From positions 49,257-113,256 of the forward strand of contig JASCIV010000004.1 in NCBI GenBank assembly GCA_030374735.1: a DNA stretch of 64,000 nt. Direction: 5' to 3'. Shown piece after piece: positions 40,176 through 49,646 of the stretch. The translations under genes were made by a program, and so were the position numbers. Each line of letters starts with the position of its first letter. Within the stretch, counting starts at the first letter, position 1. The notes below the pieces were generated by a model. That model did no database searches and was not told the origin of the DNA. It was given only the letters and a program-made list of their open reading frames with translations. Source of the DNA: Gracilaria caudata (Eukaryota > Rhodophyta > Florideophyceae > Gracilariales > Gracilariaceae).

Positions 40176-42655
40176 TTAATTATCCACACCAACTTCTTCG
40201 TCATCAACTCCAGCCAGATAGGTTGAAATGATTTCATCGGCCACATTGGACGCAGACATATCACGAAGTGCTGCGATATTCTTCAGACGTTCCATAATCT
40301 CATCGCTAACAGTGAGACGTGGTCGCGGTTTCTTGCCCTTCTTCGCTCGGGCGGTCTTCTGCTTCGCTGAGGGGGTGGTATTCGAAGACTCCTTCTCCGA
40401 AGCATCTTGTGTTGATATCGCGGGGGAAGCAGCGTCCTTCTTCGCAGACACAGGTTCTTCTTGACCACTTGAATCAAGAACCGTTATTTTAGCGGGTCCA
40501 CGTGCAACGGTTACCTTTGCTTTGGGAGTCGAGGTCAACTTCACCTCAAATGCCGGTGCAGAAGGTTCTATATTCTTTGTAACCGGGTTTGCCTTCTTCG
40601 TAGGAGCGGCACTCACGGGGCTTTGAACAACAGCGCTGTTAACGGCTGTCGCCGTGTTCTTGAAGCTTTCGGCGTACGCCAGCAGCTCCGCTTTCCCCAT
40701 TCGATTGCAGAAGTCCCCAAAGTCCTCTCCCTTTCTTCTCTTCGAAGTGTACATCGTCAGAAGGGGGGATAGCACATTCTCGAAATCTGAGTCTTTGACT
40801 TTCTCCATGTATGTGAATGCGAGTCGTGTCTGGTTCGCAGTGCCGCCAAGCCATAGTTGGTATGTGTTCAATCCATTTCCAACAAAGCCGATTTCTGCCA
40901 TATACGGGCGGGCACAGCCGTTCGGACATCCAGTCATCCTCATTGTGATAGGCGTAGTAATTTCATGCTTTGCGAACAGCTGGTTCATTCTGGCAACGAC
41001 AGAAGGCATGACTCTCTCAGCTTCAGTAGTGGCTAAACCACACAAAGGCAGCGCAGGGCACGCCATGGAAATGCGGTGATTGTCGTTGTATTCGTCCGCA
41101 AGCTTAACCGAATGTTCTTTCAAAATCGCTTCGATTCCATCCTTCTGATCTGGAGTAATGTTCTTGAGAATGATGTTCTGATTCGGAGTAACAACAAGGT
41201 CGAACTCATAAGCATCAATAATTCTCCGAAGCGCTGTCCGCAGCTTGAAGTCGCCTGCGTCCTTGATGCGACCATTCTCAATGAAAAGCCCCAAGAACAG
41301 ATTACCGTCACCTTGTTCATGCCAACCAAGCCAGTCCTCGTACTTCCATGGCTTAAGTTCTCTGAAGGGTTCAAATGGCTCTCCAAAATAGGATTCAACA
41401 AGAGATCGGAAAGCATCAATTCCCAAACGATCTACTAAGTATTTCATTCTCGCATTAAGCCGCACGCTGCGATTTCCATGATCCCTCTGAGTTGCTACAA
41501 TGGCCTTAAGGGCCTCCCACAGTTTGTCAGCGGCAACATATCCAAGGTGGTCACCAATACGGGGGAAGGTGGACTCTTTCCTATGGGAGCGACCCATGCC
41601 ACCGCCGACCATGATATTGTAGCCAATAACCTTGCCAGTTCTATCTGGTACGCACACAACTCCAATGTCCTGAGTATAAATGTCTATCGAGTTGTCACCA
41701 GGAACAGTGACACCAATCTTGAACTTCCTTGGTAGGTATGTTTCGCCGTATATGGGTTCTTCATGACCGTTAAACACCATACCAGTACCATTGTCATAGC
41801 GCATAATCTCGCGAACCTTGTCCATATCCAGATCTTTCTTCCAAAACTCTAAGGTCGCAGCCTTTTCACCATCAAGCCAAATCTCAGAGAAAGCACCAGT
41901 CTGAGGAGCAAACAACTCACCCAACATGCGCGAAACAAATCTAGCATGAGAGTAAAGCGGATTGGTGAAAGGAGCTGGTGTACACATCACATTCCTAGAG
42001 AGATCACCACAAGCACCAACACAAGATCCACCCGCATTCATAATCGAAGAAAACACCGTTTTGAGATTGGCCTTAAGCACACCGTGAATTTGCCATGCAC
42101 ATCGAGTGGTAGCTCGAAGGGTATTATTTCCATACTTGGTAGCGATATCATCCAGAACCTGGTACATGGAAGCGGGGAAATCACCAGCAGGCATCTTCAA
42201 GCGGAGCATGAACTGGTACTTCTTCTGCATACCAGGAGCTCGGGCGTCTCGATCATCCTGTTGATACGATCCATGAAACTTCATGATCTGGATGGCATCC
42301 GCGTTGATGAAGATCTCATCATTGGCAAGCTGTTCGGGCAGAGGATAACGCAGTTGCTTGGAGGCAGTTTTCAGACCCTCGACCTTGGACAGCTTCTTTT
42401 CGGCCTTTGGCTTTGCAGCGACAGCCTGTTGACGAAACACACACGCAACGCAAAAACTACGGTTAGCTCCCAAATGCAAACTTTGGGCGAATTGGCGAAG
42501 AGAGAAATAAAACGCAGAAGAAAGTAACGTACCTTGACAATGCTGCCGTGCGAATGCAACACGGGCCGCTGAACTCGGGGCGCCGGAACATTGAGACGCT
42601 GGCCGTGAAAAGCCGTAGACGGCGAAAACGGAAGAAAGGCTGGGTGGCGCTGCAT
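40176..42655 (-). CDS. SIR: Plastid ferredoxin-sulfite reductase with C-terminal RHH-like tail (two exons)
   Basis: Exon 1 is 42655-42533 (41 codons starting MQRHPAFLPF) and exon 2 is 42425-40176. The intron begins GTACGT (42532) and ends CAACAG (42426), phase 0. The product has 790 residues. Exon 1 looks like a plastid presequence. Residues about 60-640 are a full sulfite/nitrite reductase: KFHGSYQQ, TTRCAWQIHG, FSEIWLDGEKA, RKFKIGVTVPGDNS and the siroheme/4Fe-4S cysteines CPALPLC and TGCPNGCARPY. These details fit sulfite rather than nitrite reductase. It reduces sulfite to sulfide with ferredoxin. About 140 extra residues follow: a Lys/Ala/Pro/Ser linker (AKQKTARAKKGKKPRP), then RLTVSDEIMERLKNIAAL and SASNVADEIISTYL, a good match to a CopG/Arc ribbon-helix-helix fold. 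Confidence 0.92.
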
Positions 42656-43250
42656 TTCGGCGACGCAGAACAGCTATCTCACTCAATGCAAGCCAAACGA
42701 ACGAGGCGCTTATCGTCACCGCACGGCGGAGATTCGAAGGTGCAACGGATATCTGGATATGGCTCAACGCTCTCGACGAGAAATGTCGACGAGCAGGGGC
42801 ATGCAACAACAACGCATGCAATCTCTCTTTTGCAAACCGCCGCTGGACTCAAAATGCGCCAGCGCACGCGGCGAATCTGCCACGTGATCTGGCGCGTTCA
42901 CGAATGAGAGATCGCGGCCATTGTCCGCGAGCCAATCACGTCGGCCGAGGGTTCAGTACTTGCGCACGTTCCCTGTACACGAAGCCACGCGCTCCCGTCT
43001 TATATGCCGGTGCTCGGTTTCTACCTTTTACACCGTGCACACGAGACACACACTCGTGCCAGCCTGGCCAAGGCGCTGCGCTGTGCGATTGTGATCTGGG
43101 AGGTTCTCCTGTACAGAACTTCTGTTGCGTCGTCACGGCGCATCGGATCTCAAGCGGATAGACCGCCACGGTCGTGCACAACCGTCAACGTGTCTTCGTG
43201 ATCCCTTCCCGAAGACGCATCTCTTCTTTCATCGCGCAACCCAAACCGGA
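42656..43250. promoter_or_regulatory. Divergent promoter region
   Basis: Sulfite reductase (minus) and ureidoglycine aminohydrolase (plus) share this 595-base region. A TATA-like element lies at 42999-43006 for the plus-strand gene. Confidence 0.45.
42999..43006 (+). promoter_or_regulatory. Possible TATA box of the aminohydrolase gene
   Basis: The element CTTATATG lies in a GC-rich context about 245 bases upstream of the ATG at 43251. Confidence 0.3.
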
Positions 43251-44165
43251 ATGTCTCCGTCCCTCCTTCCTCTCTTGTTTCTTCCCCTCTTCTCACGCCT
43301 TTCCACAGCGTCCGAAGCGCCTCTACAATGCGATCCTCACGACTACGTCGCTGCCGCAAGCCCTGATTCCCAGATCCTTCCCGGCCACACTCGTTCCGTA
43401 CTCGTGCCTCATTCCCACGCGCTTATAGCGCCTGATTCGCGCGTATACAGCGCCCCTCCGCCGGGATGGAGCGGCTCAGTCACCGCCGCCGCGGTCGTCA
43501 CACCCGCGCTGGGCGCTCATTTTAGCATGTATTTGGTGAACGCCTCCGCCGACGCGCACCTATCACACCCCGTCACCTTTCCTTCCGCAGCGTCAAATCT
43601 CGAGCGTTTAATTTATGTCCTGACTGGATCCTTGAGTGTTAGCAATGATTCAGTCCTCACCTCGCTCACACCTGGCTCGTTTGTATACGTTGCGCCGAAC
43701 GACAACTCGTTGTCCATAACCGTTTCGTCTGACGCGCAGTTTGTGCAGATTGATCGCATCCACGCGGTCAAGCCTAATGCGCCCTCCGTCACGGGGTCCG
43801 AACGCGACATAAACCCTGAACCAGTCGCCGGCGAAGTTTTCGAGCTTCGTCGCTTGTTGGACCCTTCCAATCCGGCGTACGATTTCAACATTCACATCAT
43901 GGACTTTCAACCTGGTCAGTACCTTAACGTCAAAGAAGTGCACTATAATCAACACGGACTTCTCATGCTCCAGGGGCAGGGAATATATCGCCTTTCCGAT
44001 TCTTACTTTCACGTCGCCGCAGGAGACGTCATATATATGGCTCCGTTCGTCTTGCAGTGGTACGCGGCGCTTGGCACGCAACGCACCCGATATTTCCTCT
44101 ACAAAGATACCAATGTAGATCCCTTACTTCACGACAACTGTCAAAGCGCCCTTCAACCATCCTAA
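43251..44165 (+). CDS. (S)-ureidoglycine aminohydrolase (bicupin)
   Basis: The ATG at 43251 gives 304 residues with a clear signal peptide (SLLPLLFLPLFSRLSTA). Longer in-frame starts upstream are TTG only. Two cupin domains follow. The first lacks metal ligands. The second has FNIHIMDFQPGQYLNVKEVHYNQHG, with the conserved E, H, H cluster and glutamine that bind Mn2+, then QGIYRLSDSYFHVAAGDVIYMAPFVLQWYAAL and YFLYKDTN, which closely match plant ureidoglycine aminohydrolase. The enzyme converts (S)-ureidoglycine to ureidoglycolate plus ammonia, in the release of nitrogen from purines through allantoin. The plant enzyme works in the endoplasmic reticulum, in agreement with the signal peptide. 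The stop codon overlaps that of the convergent gene. Confidence 0.92.
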   Translation: MSPSLLPLLFLPLFSRLSTASEAPLQCDPHDYVAAASPDSQILPGHTRSVLVPHSHALIAPDSRVYSAPPPGWSGSVTAAAVVTPALGAHFSMYLVNASADAHLSHPVTFPSAASNLERLIYVLTGSLSVSNDSVLTSLTPGSFVYVAPNDNSLSITVSSDAQFVQIDRIHAVKPNAPSVTGSERDINPEPVAGEVFELRRLLDPSNPAYDFNIHIMDFQPGQYLNVKEVHYNQHGLLMLQGQGIYRLSDSYFHVAAGDVIYMAPFVLQWYAALGTQRTRYFLYKDTNVDPLLHDNCQSALQPS

Positions 44166-45061
44166 CCCAAAACGTTGGTGATAGCCTGTATCAGTTCGTC
44201 ACTCCTAGGTCTACTTCTGAACTCCTGACACAGAGTGTATGAATCATCACCACCACCACCATCGACTCTCAGCATGTTTGATGCCTCTCCAAAGTACCGC
44301 CATAGTTGCCAAACTCCAGGAAACTGTCTCAACACTACAAATCTGCCGCCTGGCGCTCCTTCAGAATCCTGCAGCGCAAAAGGGGCCATCACGAACACCG
44401 ACTCATAGCGCGCCATTTCCACTGGAAGATATCCTCCAAAACCTAACAGTTTGTAAAGAGAATCCTCTCTGGGCTGATTATGTACCACCACATGCGCCTC
44501 TCTACCATGAGCTTCACGCAGTAGTTTGCGGAACTGAAGCACCCCTCGCCCGGTGGGTGGGTCTATCACAACCACCGAGCGTGCATTTCGCCGCTCTTCA
44601 GCGCCCAACACATCCACAGAAACGCCCTGATGCTCCGAACGTGCTAACCACTTCTGCACACGAAGCGCTGCTGCCGAGCCCGACACCACGACCTGCACGG
44701 ATGGTTCTGAGTCCGGCAGCAGTGGTTTCACAGATTCTACTAGCGCATCGAAGAGAACCTCTGCCGCCCCGTCGTCAAAAGTCCGTGAGCGAGGGTCGAT
44801 GGCGGCCAGTAAGGTGTCAACGCACACACGACGGCGACCGGAGATGAGGGCGGTGCGAACGGATTGCCGAATTTGGGAGGCGGCTGCCTTGGCATTGGAC
44901 GGCACACCCGCGGGTATGGCTGAGCAGTGGACCGTGAAAGCTGCTGCAGGGCGCGAGCGCTTCTTGCGCGACATCATTTCTGTTTCGCTTGAGCAGCGCA
45001 GGAGCGGCTCCTCGCACCACGTCGTTTTGTGACAGGCGTGGCGCGGCAGAACGCGAAGCAT
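44162..45061 (-). CDS. DUF1995 protein, likely plastid
   Basis: A 299-residue single-exon protein with an ATG start. The first 45 residues are Cys/Arg/Ser-rich and may be a presequence (a run of basic residues, SRKKRSRP, follows). The domain starts AKAAASQIRQSVRTALISGRRRVCVDTLL and contains VVVIDPPTGRGVLQFRKLLREA, VVVHNQPRED and a closing VVLRQFPGVWQLWRYF. This order is typical of the DUF1995 family of plastid and cyanobacterial proteins with no established activity. The C-terminal part has a GGGGDD stretch. The stop (TAG on the minus strand, 44164-44162) overlaps the TAA of the convergent aminohydrolase gene. Confidence 0.7.
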   Translation of the reverse strand: MLRVLPRHACHKTTWCEEPLLRCSSETEMMSRKKRSRPAAAFTVHCSAIPAGVPSNAKAAASQIRQSVRTALISGRRRVCVDTLLAAIDPRSRTFDDGAAEVLFDALVESVKPLLPDSEPSVQVVVSGSAAALRVQKWLARSEHQGVSVDVLGAEERRNARSVVVIDPPTGRGVLQFRKLLREAHGREAHVVVHNQPREDSLYKLLGFGGYLPVEMARYESVFVMAPFALQDSEGAPGGRFVVLRQFPGVWQLWRYFGEASNMLRVDGGGGDDSYTLCQEFRSRPRSDELIQAITNVLG

Positions 45062-45576
45062 GGAACAGATAAGGTTCGGTGTGCCTGACGTACAGGTCGT
45101 GGACGTGTATCATCATCAATGGCTGGGTGACCCGTCTGGGTCTCCTTCAAGATCTTCCGAAATCCTTTTTCGCGGGAAAATGGCCTGCCTGTGTTGCGTT
45201 CACGGCTTTACCTTCTTGTTTGTTCACCGCGAATACCTACTCGACTGTCGGTGAGTGCCGAACTCCAATAGACTGATCTTCATTGAAGGCTCTTCAAGAA
45301 CCACGTTTGAACTATCTCCTTCCCGGCGTGGCTTTTCCGCTTTCGTTTCGTGCCAACTAAACGCCCCTTGCATTGATCAAGATCAGTCGCGCACTTTGAC
45401 AAACTTCTAACAGCTTGTGTGAGCCGATTCAAAGCGACAAACATCATCCTAAGATCACCCGCAATCCCGAACGGAATCCTCTTCTTCTAGTACGAACGAT
45501 TTCATCAACCCAGGTGAAGAAGCGTCCAAGATTCGATTTCCACCTCAGCGGTTCCTGAACCTTTGTTGCCGTCAAG
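45062..45576. promoter_or_regulatory. Divergent promoter region
   Basis: The DUF1995 gene and RFC3 start on either side of this 515-base region. No TATA box or further gene is evident. Confidence 0.35.
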
Positions 45577-46656
45577 ATGTCGTCGGAGGGTCTGTTATGG
45601 GTGGATAAATATCGCCCTTCTACCTTCACTGAGCTCTCGTATCATCCTTCGCTCACGAAGAATCTTCAATCTCTAAGTAATGTAGACATGCCCCATTTAC
45701 TATTCTACGGTCCGTCTGGAGCCGGAAAACGCACGCGAGCTCACTGTGTTCTACGCGCTTTGTTCGGACAAGCAGTTGAAAAGAAAAAAGTGGTTCACAA
45801 AACCCTCAAAGTGGACAGGAAACAAATTGAAGTCACCACCGTTGGTTCTGCCCATCATATTGAAGTGAATCCATCTGAGTCTGGAATTAATGACCGACTC
45901 GTCGTGCAAGAGCTTATCAAAGATATGGCTTCTTCTGCTCCTCTCGATATGAAAAAGAGTCTAAAAGTTATTGTCATGCACGACGTTGATCAAATGACTC
46001 GACTCGCACAACAAGCGTTGCGACGTACAATGGAACGATACGCCAAAACATGCAGAGTAATAATGGTGGCCGAGTCTGTCACCAAGATTCTTGAACCACT
46101 TCGAAGTCGTTGCGTTGGCATTCGGGTTGCACTCCCTTCTAATGTGGACATCGTTTCCGTGCTCCAGAGTGTTGCGCAGAGGGAGGGAGTGACACTCCCA
46201 GACCGTCTAGCCCAAAAACTCGTACATACATCTGAGCGAAACTTGAGGAGAGCTCTTCTGCAATTTGAAGCCACTCGCGTATCTGTGGGTGCCTTGTCTC
46301 TCCCTCCAGAAGCCCAAGTGATGTTGGGTGATTGGGAGTATGCATGTCAAGATCTGGCTGTCATGTTGACTCGTGCACAAACCGCCTCTCAACTCATTGC
46401 CGTGCGAAAGCGCTTGCAAGAACTACTGGCACACGCAGTTCCAGCTGATGTCATTCTACGTAGATTGCTGGAAGAAATTCTTAGGATCGCTGATGATGAG
46501 ATTTGTCCGGAAATATGTAGAGTTGCAGCCAAGTTTGATCGCAATTTGGCCAAGGGAACAAAACCGATCTTCCATTTGGAAGCGTTTTCGGCTCGCTTCA
46601 TGCAAATCTACGCAACGTTTTTGAGGCAGCAAGCGACAATGATGGACGAAGGATGA
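45577..46656 (+). CDS. RFC3: Replication factor C subunit 3 (clamp loader)
   Basis: A 359-residue single-exon protein of normal length starting at an ATG. It opens LLWVDKYRPSTFTELSYH, as RFC small subunits do. Walker A is GPSGAGKRTRA at about 44-54, the K-R/K-T variant found in human RFC3 and yeast Rfc5. Walker B is degenerate (VIVMHDVDQMT), also typical of this subunit, which does not hydrolyse ATP well. The SRC motif (PLRSRCVG) is the trans-acting arginine finger. The C-terminal part is the helical collar. The protein helps load PCNA on primed DNA. Confidence 0.95.
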   Translation: MSSEGLLWVDKYRPSTFTELSYHPSLTKNLQSLSNVDMPHLLFYGPSGAGKRTRAHCVLRALFGQAVEKKKVVHKTLKVDRKQIEVTTVGSAHHIEVNPSESGINDRLVVQELIKDMASSAPLDMKKSLKVIVMHDVDQMTRLAQQALRRTMERYAKTCRVIMVAESVTKILEPLRSRCVGIRVALPSNVDIVSVLQSVAQREGVTLPDRLAQKLVHTSERNLRRALLQFEATRVSVGALSLPPEAQVMLGDWEYACQDLAVMLTRAQTASQLIAVRKRLQELLAHAVPADVILRRLLEEILRIADDEICPEICRVAAKFDRNLAKGTKPIFHLEAFSARFMQIYATFLRQQATMMDEG

Positions 46657-47114
46657 TGAGTGTGCTCGTATCCAGCTTGGTACAGAAAGCAAATGATGAC
46701 TGCGCCATAATACTTGCCGTGTGGAGGGAGATAATTATTTTGAGACGTAAACCATATCAGTTCCTTCAGCTTGATCAGGGGACTTACAAGCATACCGTTG
46801 AAGACGCCTTCTCGAATTGTTTCGAATTCCTCATATTTTACTTCGTGTTCTTTTCACTTCTTGCTCAAGGCATTTTTGGTGAGACCGTAAGTCATCTCAT
46901 TTTGATAACAGGCTTCCTGAACAAATGACGGCCGGGACATCGAAACTTTGATGTAGTGCTGTTAACCCACATTCGAGACATGAGCTCCCGTACTTCACGT
47001 CCAATGCATGATGATGATTAACACGCCTCTAAAAGTATCGCAGTCTTCCAAGGTGACCAAAGCTGGACTCGAAAACTTGGGAAATTCGGAAGGTTTAAAG
47101 TAATATGAGAACAT

Positions 47115-47127
47115 TATATATATATAT
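47115..47127. repeat. TA dinucleotide run
   Basis: Seven to eight TA units in a row. It may act as a TATA box or be a chance microsatellite. Confidence 0.6.
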
Positions 47128-47345
47128 GAATTATTCTTATGAGTGTGAAGGATGAATCTTCAGTGGGAAGGTTGGAACATTAACCCTCTCAACCCTCAAC
47201 CCACAGTGGCGTTCTTCTGCTGCAACTCAATGAGTGAAGCTCATCGCACCATGCATGGTTTGCGAGTGTATGGGTACAGTATAAGCGCCGTCTTCAGTTT
47301 TCCCTGTGTGATCTCTATTTATGTAAAACCTATGGTTTCCCTTCG

Positions 47346-47606
47346 ATGAAGGTGGGCAAAACTGGTTCCATTTGGATTGGAGTGGGCCCCCAGACCTGGG
47401 TTTTGCGACGCAGGACTCTTGAGACAATCGTAGATATGGATGGAAGCGCGGGTATGGTGGAACGTGTCCACCCATGGTGCATGCGATGGCACAGGCAATT
47501 GGGGCGGACTTTTGTAAAGAGACGTTTTACAGTTGATTTGTCTCAAGAGGTGACCACTTTGGTCACGTTACCTCTTGCGAGAATGCAGAAGGAGATTTTT
47601 GATTAG
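47346..47606 (+). CDS. Possible small or partial protein, uncertain
   Basis: This is an 86-codon frame starting with ATG after a TATA-like run 220 bases upstream. Tryptophan, glycine and charged residues are spaced as in real proteins (KTGSIWIGVGPQ, VHPWCMRWHRQLG). No family is recognised. It may be a terminal exon of a gene whose other exons I cannot place, or a chance frame. Confidence 0.25.
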   Translation: MKVGKTGSIWIGVGPQTWVLRRRTLETIVDMDGSAGMVERVHPWCMRWHRQLGRTFVKRRFTVDLSQEVTTLVTLPLARMQKEIFD

Positions 47607-47857
47607 ATAGTTGACACTGGCCGCACCGGATGGGGTCCGGAACGGCGCGTGATGCTTCGGTAAGAAAGATTTAAGTTCAGATGGAAAAGACTTGGAAAAG
47701 GCCGTTTCATGATTTGAATTCAATCATGGCACTAGATCAGTACTGAGTACTGATAACGAGAGAAGAAAGGAAATCGAATAACATTAGATCCGTATAAAGG
47801 AGAAACGAACTTATAGATTGCATAAACTTATCTCTTGGAAAACAAGAGTTGCGGAGG

Positions 47858-48715
47858 TCATGGCGCATCCAAAATGGCGTCAACGATACTTTGATGATCA
47901 ATAAGAGTCTTGTTGCCTCTTCGAAACCACAATATCCAGCCTTTTGGCGACAACAATTTGGTGCGCAACTGAGTGCGTTGAGACCGCGAATGAATCCATC
48001 TGAGGAGAATTCCGACATCCATGCGCTTGGTCATGAGACGCTCCACATTGAGGGCATCCTCACGGGTTCGGAAAGAGCGAATAACAGTGGGGAAGTTTTT
48101 GTCCTGGATGTCCATGTATGTGAGCACAGCATCACTGAGCTGACGTGCGGCGCGCATCAACAGTGGAATGACATTGGTAAAAGACATGGTTCTCATGAGA
48201 CAGACAGATTGCGACAATTCGGCGCGCGCCTCACCTATAGTGGCAGCGCGCTTTTCCAGCGACGAGCGATCGGGAAGTGCATCGGAGTGGGAGGCATAAA
48301 CCCAAGGGATCAAGGCCTCCTTCTCGAAGAGCAGATAGCGAGCTAAAAAGTCGTCGAACACATAATGCCAGTCCGTGAGTAGCGGGGCAGTGCGTGGCGA
48401 CATTGCGTGCAGCATGTCGTACAAATCGAGCAGCTCTGCACGAATAGCATTGTGCGGAAGCGTGAACACATGATGATGCCAGAGCGAGGGGTGTGGGTGA
48501 TGTGGCAGATGGGTGACGGCAGGCGAATGAGCAGTGGAGGTGCGCCTCGGCGTGAGCGCGGAGTGGATTCGACGCGGAGGATTTGGTGGAAAAACGTGCT
48601 CGGGTCGCGGCTCGTTCTGCGCCGGAGGGCGTAACGCGGCCAGAGAAATGGCCTCGACAGAAGCCTCTGCAAAGTCGTCGTCGTAGACGTCGAAATCAGA
48701 GCTGTCCATCTGCAT
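47858..48715 (-). CDS. Divergent hemerythrin-like helical protein, paralogue
   Basis: The first ATG is at 48715 (MQMDSSDFDVY), giving 285 residues. The frame upstream continues through Arg/Ala-rich sequence to a GTG at 48943, which is probably promoter DNA. After an acidic start and a Pro/His-rich linker comes FTLPHNAIRAELLDLYDMLHAM, then WHYVFDDFLARYLLFEKEALIPWV. The motif HN-x-x-R-x-EL-x-DL-x-x-M is shared with the gene at 33797-34768, so they are likely paralogues. In the second ligand helix, the place of the hemerythrin histidine (H...E) is tyrosine. Metal binding is therefore doubtful. The function is unknown. Confidence 0.5.
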   Translation of the reverse strand: MQMDSSDFDVYDDDFAEASVEAISLAALRPPAQNEPRPEHVFPPNPPRRIHSALTPRRTSTAHSPAVTHLPHHPHPSLWHHHVFTLPHNAIRAELLDLYDMLHAMSPRTAPLLTDWHYVFDDFLARYLLFEKEALIPWVYASHSDALPDRSSLEKRAATIGEARAELSQSVCLMRTMSFTNVIPLLMRAARQLSDAVLTYMDIQDKNFPTVIRSFRTREDALNVERLMTKRMDVGILLRWIHSRSQRTQLRTKLLSPKGWILWFRRGNKTLIDHQSIVDAILDAP

Positions 48716-49226
48716 CGTAGCGCCGCAATTTGGGGTATGGGCGAGCAGAATGCGACGGAGACCGTCACGGAGGGGCACGAGGTGGCGACGAAGGTGAGCA
48801 CACGAGGCGAGCGACGGTTGAGAGACGATGGCAGCGCTGGTGAGCGCTGCGCTACGACTGGCGGCGCGCACGCGCCCAAATAGCGCCGTGCGCTCTCGAG
48901 TGCGCCTCGCATGACGTAGTGGCGTGCGCCGCGCTGGTGCCACGCGCCGCGCGTGCGGTGTACGTGCCGCATGTGCTGGGCCACTCTGCGCGACGGTGCC
49001 ATCTGGCGGCGGTGCACGGTAACTTCCGGGCTACTGCGCGGCTACTCGCTGACGGTGGATTGCACCGCATCGGTACTCAACTGCGCCCGCGCCTCGTTGC
49101 AAACTGCTGTGTCGGTGAGCGCGGCCAACTTGCCGTCACCGTTCATTTCGCGTGAGCTGCACGATATCGCTATCTGCCGCCGCTGGGATCGAGTGTGTTT
49201 GTCGTGTTCGCAAGTCGTTCAGCAAT
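48716..49226. promoter_or_regulatory. GC-rich divergent promoter region
   Basis: The hemerythrin-like gene (minus) and the zinc-finger gene (plus) start on either side. The sequence is rich in GCGC. The open frames seen on both strands reflect this composition. Confidence 0.4.
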
Positions 49227-49646
49227 ATGGGAGGGGGGTACGCACTTCTTTCCCGTTGCTTTTTGAAACCGCTCTCACGCCCCTCTAACCTGCCTTTCGC
49301 CCCGCGCGCCACCTTGCAGAAATGGAGCCAAGTCCGCCGCCAAGCGTGAGCGCAACGCCGCCAAGGCGAAGAAGGGAGCAAAAGGCTCGCAGATTGCCTC
49401 CAATAAAACGGCCATGAACATCATTTGTTCCGTGTGTCGCGCTGTAAGTTGCTCGTTTCGCCGGGGCGTTTGCTAAGCATGCCGCCCGCCCGAGACCGCC
49501 GTTTTACTAACTGTTTGTTTGTTGGTATGCAGACTTTCATGTGCACTATGAAGGAGGCTTCTCTCCGCCAGCACGCCGAGAGCAAACATCCCAAGCGTCA
49601 GCTCACTGATTGCTTCCCGCATTTGCAGGCGTCTGATGCAAAATAA
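49227..49646 (+). CDS. ZNF706/4F5-type small zinc-finger protein (three exons)
   Basis: Exons are 49227-49237, 49320-49443 and 49533-49646. Introns begin GTACGC (49238) and GTAAGT (49444) and end CTTGCAG (49319) and ATGCAG (49532). A perfect TACTAAC branch site lies at 49505-49511 in intron 2. The joined protein has 82 residues. It starts MGGGNGAKSAAKRERN, runs through a Lys/Ala-rich helix with KGSQIASNKTAMNI, and ends with one zinc finger CSVCRATFMC...HAESKH and the motif CFPHL. This is the ZNF706/At2g23090 family pattern over its whole length. The first exon has only 11 coding bases. Family members are small nuclear or cytosolic proteins with roles in translation or stress that are not well fixed. 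Confidence 0.93.

Larger units (their letters stand above)
46657..47857. other. 1.2 kb spacer with weak coding candidates
   Basis: This lies between the RFC3 stop and the stop of the convergent hemerythrin-like gene. It has a TA dinucleotide run at 47115-47127, 25 bases upstream of an ATG at 47152 that starts a 65-codon frame. A second 86-codon frame at 47346-47606 has protein-like composition (GSIWIGVGPQTWVLRRRTLE). I could not find an intron that joins them. Confidence 0.35.

Noticed and set aside
42656..42821. Start of sulfite reductase at 42821
   Set aside because: The leader read this way is intron and promoter sequence in the wrong frame. Splicing from 42655 gives a clean presequence.
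48716..48943. N-terminal extension of the second hemerythrin-like protein from GTG
   Set aside because: It is Arg/Ala-rich GC-skewed sequence without an ATG. The ATG at 48715 is better.
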